Part shown: positions 24,700 to 36,128 of the stretch, one piece after another | Numbering within the stretch: position 1 is the stretch's first letter | Layout of the letters: every line of letters starts with the position of its first letter | Notes under the pieces: model-generated | The model's database searches: none | Seen by the model: the letters and a program-made list of their open reading frames with translations, nothing else | Told to the model about the DNA's origin: nothing | Assembly (NCBI GenBank): GCA_013127575.1 | Contig: CP053418.1 | Coordinates: forward strand, 2,604,001 to 2,668,000 | Direction of reading: 5' to 3' | Length of the DNA stretch: 64,000 nucleotides | DNA from: Ramlibacter terrae | GTDB taxonomy: Bacteria > Pseudomonadota > Gammaproteobacteria > Burkholderiales > Burkholderiaceae_C | Position numbers and translations under genes: made by a program

Positions 24700-25500
24700 T
24701 CAGCCCTTGACGAAGGCGGGCGGCGGCGGCGTGCCGGCCGACAGCGTCAGCACCTCGTAGCCGGTCTCGGTGACCAGCACGGTGTGCTCCCACTGCGCCG
24801 ACAGCGAGTGGTCCTTGGTGACGATGGTCCAGCCGTCGTTGCCGAACTCCTTCACGTCGCGGCGGCCGGCGTTGATCATCGGCTCGATCGTGAAGGTCAT
24901 GCCGGGCTTGAGCTCTTCGAGCGTGCCCGGCTTGCCGTAGTGCAGCACCTGCGGCTCCTCGTGGAAGTTCTTGCCGATGCCGTGGCCGCAGAACTCGCGC
25001 ACCACCGAGAAGCCCGCGCTTTCGGCGAACTTCTGGATCGCCCAGCCGACGTCGCCGAGCCGCGCGCCGGGCTTGACCTGCACGATGCCGTGCCACATCG
25101 CCTCGTAGGTGACGGCCACCAGCCGCTTGGCCGCGATGGAGGCGTCGCCGATGACGTACATGCGGCTGTTGTCGCCGTACCAGCCGTCCTTGATGACGGT
25201 GACGTCGACGTTGACGATGTCGCCCTCTTCAGCGGCTTGTCGTTGGGGATGCCGTGGCAGACCACGTGGTTGACCGAGGTGCACAGCGAGGCCGGGTAGG
25301 GCGGGTAGCCCGGCGGCTGGTAGCCCAGCGTCGCCGAGATGGAGCCCTGCTTCTGCATGCATTCGGCGGCCAGGCGGTCGATCTCGCGCGTGGTGATGCC
25401 CGGCTTGATGTGGTCGGTGAGGTAGTCGAGGACCTCGGCGGCCAGCTTGCACGCGGTCCGCATGCCCGGATTTCTGGTCGTCTTTGTACGTGATGCCCAT
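24700..25500 (-). CDS. map: Methionine aminopeptidase type I
   Basis: Removes the initiator methionine; about 267 residues, dinuclear-metal enzyme. Visible are [14 protein letters not shown] with the active-site His near residue 83, the metal-binding Asp segments [19 protein letters not shown], the [13 protein letters not shown] motif near 175, and TFTIEPMI near 205. Breaks lie near 25470, just after the start, and near 25237. The start MGITYKDDQ at 25500 faces the divergent purL across 104 bases. Confidence 0.95.
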   Translation of the reverse strand: MGITYKDDQKSGHADRVQAGRRGPRLPHRPHQAGHHHARDRPPGRRMHAEAGLHLGDAGLPAAGLPALPGLAVHLGQPRGLPRHPQRQAAEEGDIVNVDVTVIKDGWYGDNSRMYVIGDASIAAKRLVAVTYEAMWHGIVQVKPGARLGDVGWAIQKFAESAGFSVVREFCGHGIGKNFHEEPQVLHYGKPGTLEELKPGMTFTIEPMINAGRRDVKEFGNDGWTIVTKDHSLSAQWEHTVLVTETGYEVLTLSAGTPPPPAFVKG

Positions 25501-25604
25501 CCGGCGATTATCCCAGAGGGGGAAAACCCGCGCAGTTAGAATTGGCCGGTTCCCGGCCCCAGTCAGCGGCCGGCGGGCGCCAACCCCCAGACAGGTTTTC
25601 AACA

Positions 25605-28600
25605 GTGTCCCTGCACATCACCGAGTTCGAGGGCGGCCAGGCCCTCAGCGGCTTCCGGATCCAGCAACTCCTGCCCCGCCTGCAAGCGGTGCACCCCAAG
25701 ATCACCGGCATCGAGGCGCGCTATGTGCACCTGGTCGCCAGCGACCACGCGCCCGACGCCGGGGAACGCGAGCAGCTCGCGGCCTTGCTCACCTACGGCG
25801 AGCCCCATTCCGGTGCGGGCGAGGGTCCGCTCGTGATCGTCACGCCGCGCCGGGCACGGTGTCGCCCCGGGCGTCGAAAGCCACCGACATCGCCCACAAC
25901 TGCGGCCTCGCCATCCGCCGCATCGAGCGCGTGGTGGAGTACCGCATCGCCATGCACGCGGGCTGGCTCGGCAAGTCGGCGCTGGAACCGGAGCAGCTCC
26001 GCGACGTGGCCGAGCTGCTGCACGACCGCATGACCGAGAGCGTGGTGCCCCACCGTTCGCAGGCGGCGCGCCTGTTCACCGAACTGCAGGCGCCGCCGAT
26101 GGAGCACGTCGACGTGCTCGCCGGCGGCCGCGGCGCGCTGGAAGAGGCGAACCGCCGCTTCGGCCTGGCGCTCGCCGACGACGAAATCGACTACCTGGTG
26201 CGCGCGTTCCGGGCACGGAGCGCAACCCGACCGACGTCGAGCTGATGATGTTCGCGCAGGCCAACAGCGAGCACTGCCGCCACAAGATCTTCAACGCCAC
26301 CTTCGCCATCGACGGGCAGCCGCAGGACAAGAGCCTGTTCGGCATGATCCGCAACACGCACCAGTTGAACCCGCAGCACACGGTGGTGGCGTATGCCGAC
26401 AACGCTTCGGTGATGGAGGGCCACGACGTCGAACGCTTCGTGCCGGCCGAAGGCGGCCTCTACACCAAGACGCAGGCCACGCACCACGTGCTGATGAAGG
26501 TGGAGACGCACAACCACCCGACGGCGATCTCGCCCTTCCCGGGCGCGTCCACCGGTGCGGGCGGCGAGATCCGCGACGAAGGCGCCACCGGCCGCGGCGC
26601 GCGGCCCAAGGCGGGCCTGACCGGCTTCACCGTCTCGAAGCTGTGGGACGGCAGGAACGGCAAGCCGGGCCACATCGCCAGCCCGCTGCAGGTCATGACC
26701 GAAGGGCCGCTGGGCGGCGCCGCCTTCAACAACAACGAGTTCGGCCGGCCCAACCTGCTCGGCTACTTCCGCGAGTACGAGCAGGACGTGGCGGGCGTGA
26801 CCCGCGGCTACCACAAGCCGATCATGATCGCGGGCGGCCTCGGCTTCATCGACGCCGGGCTCACGCACAAGATCCCTTTCCCGGCCGGCACGCTGCTGGT
26901 GCAGCTGGGCGGCCCGGGCATGCGCATCGGCATGGGCGGCAGCGCCGCGTCGTCGATGGCGACGGGCACGAACACCGCCGAACTCGATTTCGACTCGGTG
27001 CAGCGCGGCAACCCCGAAATCGAGCGGCGGGCGCAGGAAGTCATCAACCGCTGCTGGGAACTGGGCGAGCGCAACCCGGTGCTGGCGATCCACGACGTCG
27101 GCGCCGGCGGCCTGTCGAATGCCTTTCCCGAGCTGACCAACGACGCGGGGCGGGGCGCGCGCTTCGACCTGCGCAAGGTGCCGCTGGAAGAGTCGGGCCC
27201 TGGCCCCGCGCGAGATCTGGAGCAACGAGAGCCGGGAGCGCTACGTGCTGGCGATCGCGCCCGAATCGCTGGCGCAGTTCCGCGCCTTCTGCGAGCGCGA
27301 GCGCTGCCCGTTCGCGGTGGTCGGCGTGGCCACCGAGGAACGCCAATTGGTGGTGGAGAGCGCCGAGGACGACGCCGTCGACATGCCGATGGAGGTGCTC
27401 TGGGCAAGCCGCCGAAGATGCACCGCGACGTGCAGCGCGTGCGTCGCGAGGTGCCGGAGCTGGACCTCACCGGCGTGAAGCTGCAGGAGGCGGTGATCCG
27501 GTGCTGAGCCACCCGACGGTCGCCTCCAAGCGCTTCCTGGTGAGCATCGGCGACCGCACGGTCGGCGGCATGACGCACCGCGACCAGATGGTCGGGCCGT
27601 GGCAGGTGCCTGTGGCCGACTGCGCCGTGACGCTGGCCGACTACCGGGGCTTCGCCGGCGAGGCGATGAGCATGGGCGAGCGCACGCCGCTGGCGTCCGT
27701 CGATGCGCCGGCGTCCGGCCGCATGGCGGTGGCCGAGGCCATCACCAACCTGCTGGCCGCGCCGATCGAGTTGCCGCGCGTGAAGCTGTCGGCGAACTGG
27801 ATGGCGGCCTGCGGCGAACCCGGCGAGGACGCGGACCTGTACGACACGGTGCGTGCGGTCGGCATGGAGCTGTGCCCGCAGCTGGGCGTCTCCATCCCGG
27901 TGGGCAAGGACAGCCTGTCGATGCGCACGCAGTGGAGCGAGGAGGGCGCGGTGAAGAAGGTGACTTCGCCGGTCAGCCTGGTGGTCACCGCCTTCGCCTC
28001 GCTGGCCGACGTGCGCGGCACGCTCACGCCGCAATTGTTGGCCACCGAAGACACCACGCTGGTGCTGGTGGACTGGGGCGCGGGCGCAACCGCATGGGCG
28101 GCAGCATCCTGGCACAGGCGCTGGAGCAGCCGGGCGGCGCGGTGCCGGACCTCGACGATGCGCAGGACCTCGTCAAGCTCGTGGATGCGGTGAACGCTCT
28201 GCGCGCGCAGGGCCGCATCCTGGCGTACCCGACCGAAGCGACGGCGGCCTGTTCGCCGCCGCCTGCGAGATGGCCTTCGCCGGCCACGTCGGCGTGGCGC
28301 TCAACGTCGACCTGCTGGTCACCGAAGGCGACGGCATCAGCGACAGCCGCGCCGAGTACGGCGACGCCAAGAACTGGGCCGGGCAGGTCGGCGCGCGGCG
28401 CGAGGAGCTGACGCTCAAGGCGCTGTTCAACGAGGAGCTGGGCGTGGTGCTGCAGGTGCGCACCGCCGAGCGCAACGAGGTCATGCAGGTGCTGCGCACG
28501 CACGGCCTGTCGAAGTTCAGCCACTTCGTCGGCAAGACCCGGCCGGCCGACTCCACCATCGACGTCGGCAAGGGCGAGGTGCAGGTCTGGCGCGACGCCA

Positions 28601-29550
28601 AGTCGGTGTTCAGCGCGAAGCTGCAGGACCTGCACCAGGTGTGGGACAGCGTCAGCTGGAAGATCTGCCAGCAGCGAGACAACCCGGCGTGCGCGGACAG
28701 CGAGCACGCGGCGGCCGGCGACCCGGCCGATCCGGGTTTGCACGTGTTCGTGCCGGCGACGCCGCCCGCGGCGCCCTTCGTCTCCACGGCGCGCCCCAAG
28801 GTCGCCATCCTGCGCGAGCAGGGCGTCAACTCGCACGTGGAGATGGCCTACGCCTTCACCGAGGCCGGCTTCGATGCGGTCGACGTCCACATGACCGACC
28901 TGCAGTCGGGCCGCCACGACCTCGCGGCGTTCCGGGGCGTGGTTGCCTGCGGCGGCTTCAGCTACGGCGACACGCTGGGCGCCGGCATCGGCTGGGCCCG
29001 CAGCATCACGTTCAACCCCGTGCTCTCGCAGCAGTTCCAGTCCTTCTTCGGCCGCGGCGATACCTTCGGGCTCGGCGTGTGCAACGGCTGCCAGATGTTC
29101 GCCGAACTGGCCGACATCATCCCCGGCGCGCAGGCTGGCCGCGCTTCACCACCAACCGCAGCGAACGCTTCGAGGCGCGCCGGCGATGGTCGAAGTGCTG
29201 GAGTCGCCCAGCCTGTTCTGGCCGGCATGGCGGGCAGCCGCCTGCCCATCGCGGTGGCACACGGCGAGGGCTACCCCGACTTCACGCAACGCGGCGACGA
29301 GGCGGCCGTGCTGCGCGCGATGCGCTACGTCGACAACCACGGGCAGCCGACCGAACGCTACCCGTTCAACCCGAACGGCGGCGCCGGCGGGCTGACCGCG
29401 GTGACCACACCCGATGGCCGCTTCACCGCGCTGATGCCGCACCCGGAGCGCGTTTTCCGCAACATCCAGATGTCGTGGACCTCGGGCGACCCGTCGGCGC
29501 ACAGCCCGTGGATGCAGATCTGGCGCAACGCGCGCCGCTGGGTGGGCTGA
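25605..29550 (+). CDS. purL: Phosphoribosylformylglycinamidine synthase (large single-chain form)
   Basis: Fourth step of de novo purine synthesis, converting FGAR to FGAM with glutamine and ATP; about 1315 residues, the single-chain proteobacterial form. It starts with GTG 25605 ([14 protein letters not shown]). Motifs include [18 protein letters not shown] near residue 205, [19 protein letters not shown] near 300, [25 protein letters not shown] near 885, and a C-terminal glutaminase domain with nucleophile GVCNGCQMF near 1160 and [11 protein letters not shown] near the end. Breaks lie near 25850, 26210, 27200, 27400, 27500, 28085, 28245, 29130, 29180 and 29215, the densest run in the window. 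The stop overlaps the next ATG. Confidence 0.97.
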
Positions 29551-29956
29551 TGGCGGACCGCGAGCCCGATGCCCGGGGCGCCCCGGTGCGGCGTTTCCGC
29601 GACCCGGCCTACCGCCCGCTCGCAGACAACCTCGCAGGCGTGCGCGCGGAGATCGACCGCCTCGACGACCAGATCGTGCGGCTGGTCGCCGAACGCGCGA
29701 TGTACGTCAAGGACGCCGCCCGCTTCAAGCGCGACGCCTTCCGGTGAGCGCGCCCGCGCGCCAGGCGCAGGTGTTCGAGCGCGCGCGCGCGCTGGCCGAA
29801 CGCCACAACCCGGATTTCAACGGCGGCTTCGAAGGCCTGCCGCAGGTGGTCGACGCCGCCTACCGCGCCCTCGTGGCCGGGTATATTGCATGTGAACAAA
29901 GCTATTTCGGACAAACCGAAGAGATTCCTTCCCCTCCCAAGGACGATTCCCAGTGA
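29549..29956 (+). CDS. Chorismate-mutase-type (AroQ/PchB-like) protein
   Basis: Small all-helical protein, about 136 residues. The central helix IDRLDDQIVRLVAERAMYV followed by KDAARFK matches the AroQ/PchB chorismate mutase fold, including the Arg and Lys pattern expected for substrate binding. Members convert chorismate to prephenate or act as isochorismate-pyruvate lyase; which applies is unknown. The break near 29740 hides the second half (AERHNPDFNGGFEGLPQVVDAAY). It starts at ATG 29549 overlapping the purL stop, and its own stop overlaps the GTG of the Bug gene, so three unrelated genes are translationally coupled. Confidence 0.75.
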   Translation, partial: DGGPRARCPGRPGAAFPRPGLPPARRQPRRRARGDRPPRRPDRAAGRRTRDVRQGRRPLQARRLPVSAPARQAQVFERARALAERHNPDFNGGFEGLPQVVDAAYRALVAGYIACEQSYFGQTEEIPSPPKDDSQ

Positions 29957-30935
29957 CCCAAAGACGCCAGGTTCTCAAGGCGCTCGCCGCCACGGCGGGC
30001 CTTTCCGCGCCGTTCGCTTCCGCCTTCGCGCAGGCCGACTACCCCACCAAGCCGATCCGGCTGCTGGTGCCGTTCGGCGCCGGTTCGACTCCGGACGTGT
30101 TCGCGCGGCTGGTGAGCGAGCACGCCAGCAAGACGCTGGGCCAGCCCATCGTGATGGAGAACCGCGCCGGCGCCGGCGGCAACATCGCCACCGGCATGAT
30201 GGCCAAGGCCGCGCCCGACGGCTACACCATCGGCGTGTCGATCACCGGGCCGCTGGTGAACAACACCATCATCTACGACAACCTCGGCTACGACCCGTTC
30301 AAGGAACTGCAGCCGATCACCTTCGGCGTGCACCGGGGCAACGTGCTGGCCGTCAGCCCGTCGCTGGGCGTGGACACGATCCAGCAGCTGATGGCGCTGC
30401 TGCGCAAGAACCCCGGCAAGTACAACTACGCCTCGGTCGGCGTCGGCACGCTGTCGCAGCTGAGCGTCGAGGCGATCAAGGCCCTGACCAACAGCTACGT
30501 CGTGCAGGTGCCGTACGCATCGTCGCCCGCGGCCGTGATGAGCGTGCTGCAGGGCGACACGCACATCGTCAGCCCTGGCGCCGCTGGCCGTCATGCCGCA
30601 GGTGCAGGCGGGCAAGATGAAGATCCTCGCGGTGTCCACGGCCAAGCGCCTGCCGCAGCTGCCCAACGTGCCGACGCTGCGCGAATCGGGCATTCCGCTC
30701 GACGGCAGCGCCACGGATCGGGATCGTCGCGCCGGCCGGCATTCCGGCGCCCGTCCTCGCGAAGCTGAACCAGGCTTATGTCGGCGCGATGCGCGACCCC
30801 GCCGTGGTCGCCAAGCTGCGCGCCCAGTACATGGAGCCGGAGCCGGGCACGCCGGAGCAGTTCGCGGCGTACATGCGCGGCGAGCGCGAGAAGTGGGGCC
30901 CGGTGATCAAGCGGGCCGGCATCAAGGCAGAGTAG
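29953..30935 (+). CDS. Bug/TctC-family periplasmic binding protein
   Basis: Second Bug receptor, about 327 residues. A Tat-like N terminus (TQRRQVLKALAATAGLS) precedes a signal cleavage region ASAFAQ. Family landmarks are YPTKPIRLLVPFGAGSTPD near residue 33, VMENRAGAGGNIATG near 73, VQVPYASSPAAV near 190 and LRESGIPLDGSAW near 250. GTG start at 29953 within the previous stop. Breaks lie near 30580 and 30715. No permease lies nearby. The gene ends 7 bases before the hairpin repeat at 30943. Confidence 0.9.
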
Positions 30936-30942
30936 TCCCGGC

Positions 30943-31022
30943 TGTCATTGCGGGCTCGACCCGCAATCCAGGCCGCGGTCGATCGAGCGCCGTCTGGATC
31001 CCGGCTCGAGGCCGGGATGACA
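30943..31022. repeat. Dispersed hairpin repeat (GTCATTGCGGG type)
   Basis: An 80-base element with near-complementary ends: TGTCATTGCGGG at the left and CCGGGATGACA at the right. It contains two inner hairpins, TTGCGGGCTCGACCCGCAA and ATCCCGGCTCGAGGCCGGGAT. Elements of this kind recur between genes in many proteobacterial genomes. It lies between two convergent genes and may act as a transcription end. Confidence 0.7.
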
Positions 31023-31047
31023 AGACACTCCCCGGGACCGACGCCGG

Positions 31048-31852
31048 CTAGCGCCCGGCCGGCGCCACCGCCGCGCCCTCGATGCCGTGCCGCTGCAGCG
31101 CATTGGCCACGAAGCCCGTAGCCTTCATCTCCTCGATGTAGGCACTGAGCCACGCCTGCGCCGCGGTGCGGCCCTTGGGCACGCCCATGGCACGGTTGAT
31201 CACCATGAAGCGGCCGGCAGCAGCCGCACGCCGCCGACCCGTTTCGCGTCGGCTTCGAGCTGCTGCTTGACGCCCGCCGCCACCTCCGGGTTCTGCGCCA
31301 GGAAATCGTCGGTGACCGCCGGCGAGGTCTGCGCCCGCACCAGCGTGGCGGCCTTCAGCTCGCGCGTGAGGTACAGGTCGTACGCGCTGCCGCGCCCCAC
31401 CACCACGCGCGTGCCCGGGCGGTCGACGTCCTCGTTGCGTTGCAACGGCGAGCCGTTGCGCACCGGGTAAGCCCCTTCGATGACGACGTAGGGCGCCGTG
31501 TACTCCATGTCGGCGGCGCGCACGGGATCGATGGCGACGAAGGCAGGTCGACCTCGCGCGCCTTGACGGCCTCGACCACGCGCCCGGCGGCCGTGAAGGT
31601 GACGAGCTCCAGCGGAACGCCCAGCCGGCGCGCCGCTTCGCGGGCCAGGTCGACCGAAACGCCGCGCGGCTCGCCGCCCGGGCCGCGCGTGGCCAGGATC
31701 GGGTTGCCGAAGTTGATCGCGGCGCGCAGCTTGCCGGTGCCGGCGAGTTCCGCGACGGCCGCCTGCGACGACGGTGCGCCGGTGCCGGTGGCGCAGCCCG
31801 CGAGGAGCAGGCTGCCGGCCGCCGCGGCGACCAGTTGGCGGCGGTTCGCCAT
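31048..31852 (-). CDS. Amino-acid-type ABC solute-binding lipoprotein (SBP_bac_3)
   Basis: Extracytoplasmic solute-binding protein of family 3, about 268 residues, with a lipoprotein signal (LVAAAAGSLLLAGC, Cys near residue 20). Family features: KLRAAINFGNPILA near 40, GVSVDLAREAARRLGVPLELV near 67, EVDLAFVAIDPVRAADMEYTAPYV near 100 after repair of the break near 31550, and VVVGRGSAYDLYL near 150. A second break lies near 31215. Ligands in the family are polar amino acids; the ligand here is unknown. No permease gene is adjacent. Its start overlaps the stop of the metallo-hydrolase gene. Confidence 0.85.
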
Positions 31853-32729
31853 CAGAAGTCGAACTTCTGGCCCGGCTCCAGCAGCAGCATGCGCGGGCCG
31901 GAACTGCCGAGGGCGGCGTTGAACTGCGCGGGCGTGCCGGCCAGCTGCGGCGTGGTGCCGAAGTGGATCGGGATCGCGAACCGAGGCTTGATCAGATCGC
32001 GCACCGCCATCGCGGCGTCGGCCGGGTTCATCACGAAGTGGCCGCCGATGGGAATCATCACCACGTCGGGCTTGTACATCTCGCCGATCATGCGCATGTC
32101 GCCGAACACGCCGGTATCGCCCATGTGCCAGACCTTGAAGCCGTTCTCCATCTCGATGATGAAGCCGACCGGCTCGCCGCCGACGTGCACCTCGTCCTTG
32201 TTGGTGGCCGGGTTCTTGTAGGCCAGTTCGGAGGAGTGCTCGGCGCGCACGGCCGTGATCTTCACGCCGTTGGGGCCGAAGGGCGCGATGGTGCCGCCCT
32301 TGCCGAAACGCGGCGCCAGTTCGGCGGGCAGGATGCCCAGCGTGGACACCGTCTGGTTCATGCCGGCCGGGCCGTACATCGGCACCTTGTGCATCTGCGC
32401 CAGCGCCGGCGCGTCGGCGAAGTGGTCGAAGTGGGCGTGCGTGACCCGAGGATCAGGTCGATCTTGCCGAGCGCCGACAGCTGCTTGAAGGCGGCCGGCG
32501 TCTTCGGGTTCGAGGTGAGCCACGGGTCGATCATGATGACCTTGCCGCCCGGCGTGGTGATGCGCACGCTGGCCTGGCCCAGCCAGAGCACCTCGGTCTT
32601 GCCGGCGGCCGGCTGGCCCGGCGGCATGGGTTGCGGGGCGGCGCCCTGCGTCATGGGCCCACCGGCGCAGCCGGCGAGCGCGGCGGCGGCGACCGCGCCG
32701 AGCATCAGGTGGCGAAGCAGCTTGAGCAT
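31852..32729 (-). CDS. Metallo-beta-lactamase-fold hydrolase, lipoprotein (YtkL/UlaG-like)
   Basis: Exported zinc hydrolase of about 292 residues. A lipobox LAGCAGG follows a hydrophobic leader, Cys near residue 21. The metallo-beta-lactamase fold shows VLWLGQASVRI near 49, IDPWLTSNP near 68, the metal motif THAHFDHFADA near 95 after repair of the break near 32450, the GHFVMNPADAAMAV segment near 235, and a C-terminal IPIHFGTTPQL. Members are annotated as metal-dependent hydrolases with few known substrates. It starts at ATG 32729 behind AAGGAG. Confidence 0.88.
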
Positions 32730-32843
32730 GTCTTTCTCCTTGTCGTTGGCATGCCAACCACCCGGCCGGCAATCGCGCCATTGGAACGTCGCGCGGCCCG
32801 CGCGTCAACGGGACAAGTCCGCCGGCGCCCCTACACTTGCGCC

Positions 32844-33579
32844 GTGCCCGCCGCCCCCGCCAGCCGCCGCTTCGACCGCATCGATGCCTTGCGCGGCGCC
32901 GCCATCGTCTGGATGACGGCGTTCCACTTCTGCTTCGACCTCAACCACTTCGGCTGGCTGCGGCAGGACTTCTACCGCGATCCGTTCTGGACTGGCAGCG
33001 CACGGCGATCGTCAGCCTGTTCCTCTTCTGCGCGGGGCTCGGGCAGGCCGTGGCCTTCAGCCGGGGACAGGGCTGGCAGCGCTTCTGGCGGCGCTGGGCG
33101 CAGGTGGCGGCGTGTGCCGTGCTGGTGACGCTCGGCTCGCTCGTGATGTTCCCGCGCAGCTTCATCTCCTTCGGCGTGCTGCACGGCATCGCGGTGATGC
33201 TGGTGATCGTGCGGCTCACGGGACACGGCGGCCGCTGGCTCTGGCCCGCGGGCGCATTGGCCATGGCCGGCCCATGGCTCGCCAAGGCGACCCACGCGGC
33301 CTGGCCGGCGCTGGGCTTCTGGACGAGCGTGCCTTCAACTGGATCGGATGGATCTCGCGCAAGCCGGTCACCGAAGACTACGTGCCGCTGCTGCCGTGGC
33401 TGGGCGTGATGTGGTGGGGCATGGCCGCGGGGCTCTGGCTGCTGCGGAACCGCCCGTCATGGGTGCAGGGACCCATCCCGCCCGGCACGGGTTGGCTCGC
33501 GTGGCTCGGCCGCTGGAGCCTGAGCTGGTACATGCTGCACCAGCCCTTGCTCATCGGCGCAATGCTATTGGCCCGATAG
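32844..33579 (+). CDS. DUF1624 / heparan-alpha-glucosaminide acetyltransferase-like membrane protein
   Basis: Polytopic inner-membrane protein of about 245 residues with the DUF1624 signature at its N terminus: [16 protein letters not shown], then [12 protein letters not shown]. About seven hydrophobic helices follow, with [13 protein letters not shown] near residue 112 and [12 protein letters not shown] at the end. The family includes membrane acyltransferases, but bacterial members are mostly uncharacterised. GTG start at 32844, with no better ATG in frame. Breaks lie near 33000 and 33325. Confidence 0.85.
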
Positions 33580-33675
33580 GGGAAGTTCACCCGACTGGCG
33601 TATTTCGCCTACAAGCTCGGCTGGAGCGGACCGCCTACCGTGGCGCACGGCAATCCGCCGTCCACCTACCGAGCC

Positions 33676-36101
33676 ATGCCCAAGACCACGAAGCCAGCCA
33701 CACCGGCACGCAAGGCCCCCGCCAAATCCGCCGCTCGAACACCGACAGCGGCCCCTCGAAAGTCGATGCAGCCGCCGGCGACGACCTGCCCGCACGCCAG
33801 ATGCTGGAAACGCAGGAAATGTCCGCCGCCATGGACAACAGCGCCAACAAGGCAGCCGAACACGGCTTCGCCAACGGCGTGAAACCGCTGGCCGGCGCCA
33901 CGGTCCAGCCCGCGTCGCGCCTGCCGCTGGGCAGCACGCTGACCGAGGCGACCGGCACCGAGAAGACCGGCAGCATGGCGCCCGAAGGCGTCAACTCCAC
34001 CATCGAGCCGCTCGACCGCGTGCGCGTCGACTCCGCAGGGCAGGTCCTCACGACCAACCGGGGCGTGCCGATCGCCGACAACCAGAACTCGCTGAAGTAC
34101 GGCGTGCGCGGCCCCGCGCTGCTGGAAGACTTCATCCTGCGCGAGAAGATCACGCACTTCGACCACGAGCGCATTCCCGAGCGCATCGTGCACGCGCGCG
34201 GTTCCGGCGCGCACGGGTTCTTCGAGTGCTACGAACCGCAGACGCAGCTCACGCGCGCGGCCCCCTTCAAAGAAGCCGGCAAGATCACGCCGGTGTTCGT
34301 GCGCTTCTCGACGGTGCAGGGCGAGCGCGGGTCGAAGGACACGGCGCGCGACGTGCGCGGCTTCGCCGTCAAGTTCTACACCGACGAAGGCAACTGGGAC
34401 TGGTGGGCAACAACATCCCGGTGTTCTTCATCCAGGACGCGATGAAGTTCCCCGACCTCGTGCACGCCGTGAAGCCCGAGCCGCACCACCAGATGCCGCA
34501 GGCGGCCAGCGCGCACGACACCTTCTGGGACTTCGTCTCGCTGATGCCCGAGTCGACGCACATGCTGATGTGGGTGATGAGCGACCGCGCCATCCCGCGC
34601 AGCTACGCCACGATGCAGGGCTTCGGCGTGCACAGCTACCGGCTGGTGAACGACGCCGGTGAGTCGGTGTTCGTGAAATTCCACTGGACGCCGGTGGCCG
34701 GCACGCACTCGCTGGTCTGGGACGAGGCCGTGAAGATCTCTGGCGCCGATCCGGACTTCCACCGCCGCGACCTGTGGGAACGCATCGAATCCGGCAACTT
34801 CCCCGAGTACGAACTCTCGTTCCGGTGTTCACCGAGGAGCAGGCCGAGCAGTTCAGCTTCGACATCCTCGACGCCACCAAGATCATCCCCGAAGAACTGG
34901 TGCCGCTGGTGCCGGTGGGCCGCATGGTCCTCAACCGCAATCCGGACAACTTCTTCGCCGAGACGGAGCAGGTCGCCTTCTGCACCGCGCACGTGGTGCC
35001 GGGCATCGACTTCTCCAACGACCCGCTGCTGGCCGGCCGCATCCACTCGTACGTCGACACGCAGATCTCGCGGCTGGGCGGGCCCAACTTCCACGAGATC
35101 CCGATCAACTCACCGATCGCGCCGGTGCACAACAACCAGCGCGACGGCATGCACCGGCAGGCGATCCACCGCGGCCGCGTGAGCTACGAGCCGAACTCGC
35201 TGGCCGGCGGCTGCCCCTTCCAGGCAGGCGCGGCGCAGGGGCTTCGTCTCGGTGCCGGCGCGCATCCGCGCCGACGAGGAGCAGGGCAAGGTGCGCGCCA
35301 AGCCCGAAAAGTTCGCCGACCACTACACGCAGGCCCGGCTGTTCTTCGAAAGCCAGACGCCGGTGGAGCAGGTCCACATCGCCAACGCCTTCCGCTTCGA
35401 GTTGAGCAAGGTGACGGTGCCGGCGGTGCGCGAGCGCATGGTCGCGTCGCTGCGCAATGCGTCCGAGTGGCTCGCGCGGCAGGTGGCCGACGGCCTCGGC
35501 ATGGAGGAAATGCCGGCGCCACTGCCGCTCGCGCTGCCGAACCCGGCGACGCCGGAAGTGACCAAGTCGCCTTCGCTGTCGCTGCTCGCACGGCCGGGCG
35601 ACGGCTCCATCAAGGGCCGCAAGGTCGCCTTGCTGGTGGCCGCCGGCGTCGAAGGCGAGGGCATCAAGGCGATCCAGGCCGCGCTGCTGGAGCAGGGCGC
35701 CGTGGGCCGCCCTGGTGGGGCCGCGCATCGGGCAGTTCAGACCGCCGCCGGCGACATGCTGGATGCCGACGCGTCGCTGGAGAACGAACCCGGCTTTCTG
35801 TTCGATGCGCTGGTGCTGCCCGACGGCGCCGAGGCGGTCGCCGCGCTGGCGCAGGACGGCCACACGGCGGAATTCATCAAGGACCAGTTCCGCCACTGCA
35901 AGACCATCGGCGCTGGGCGCGTCGCGCGAACTGCTGGTGCGCGCCGGCGTCCCGGTGACCATGGACAAGAGCCCGCCCCGGGGCGGCACCGGACTGCTGC
36001 TGGCCGACGGCGGCGATGCGCCTGCGGCCGCCGCCGCCTTCATCGAGGCGATGGCGAAGCACCGCCACTTCGGCCGCGAGATGGACCCGCCGCTGGTCTG
36101 A
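33676..36101 (+). CDS. katE: Large-subunit monofunctional catalase (KatE/HPII type)
   Basis: Heme catalase of about 800 residues, long clade-2 form. The N-terminal tail (1-30) is Lys/Ala/Pro-rich ([19 protein letters not shown]). The core has [18 protein letters not shown] with the catalytic His near residue 177, [13 protein letters not shown], the active-site segment [17 protein letters not shown], and the heme-ligand helix region from [13 protein letters not shown]. The C-terminal 200 residues form the DJ-1/glutaminase-like domain typical of HPII ([19 protein letters not shown]). Breaks lie near 33740, 34400, 34825, 35240, 35710, 35735 and 35915. The hemerythrin-like gene follows 27 bases later. 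Confidence 0.95.
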
Positions 36102-36128
36102 ACACCCATGAAAAGGAAAGACACCCCC

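Noticed and set aside
25605..29550. Programmed frameshifting or recoding to explain multiple breaks in purL and other genes
   Set aside because: There are no shared slippery sequences or downstream structures; shifts go in both directions and occur at CCWGG in unrelated genes.
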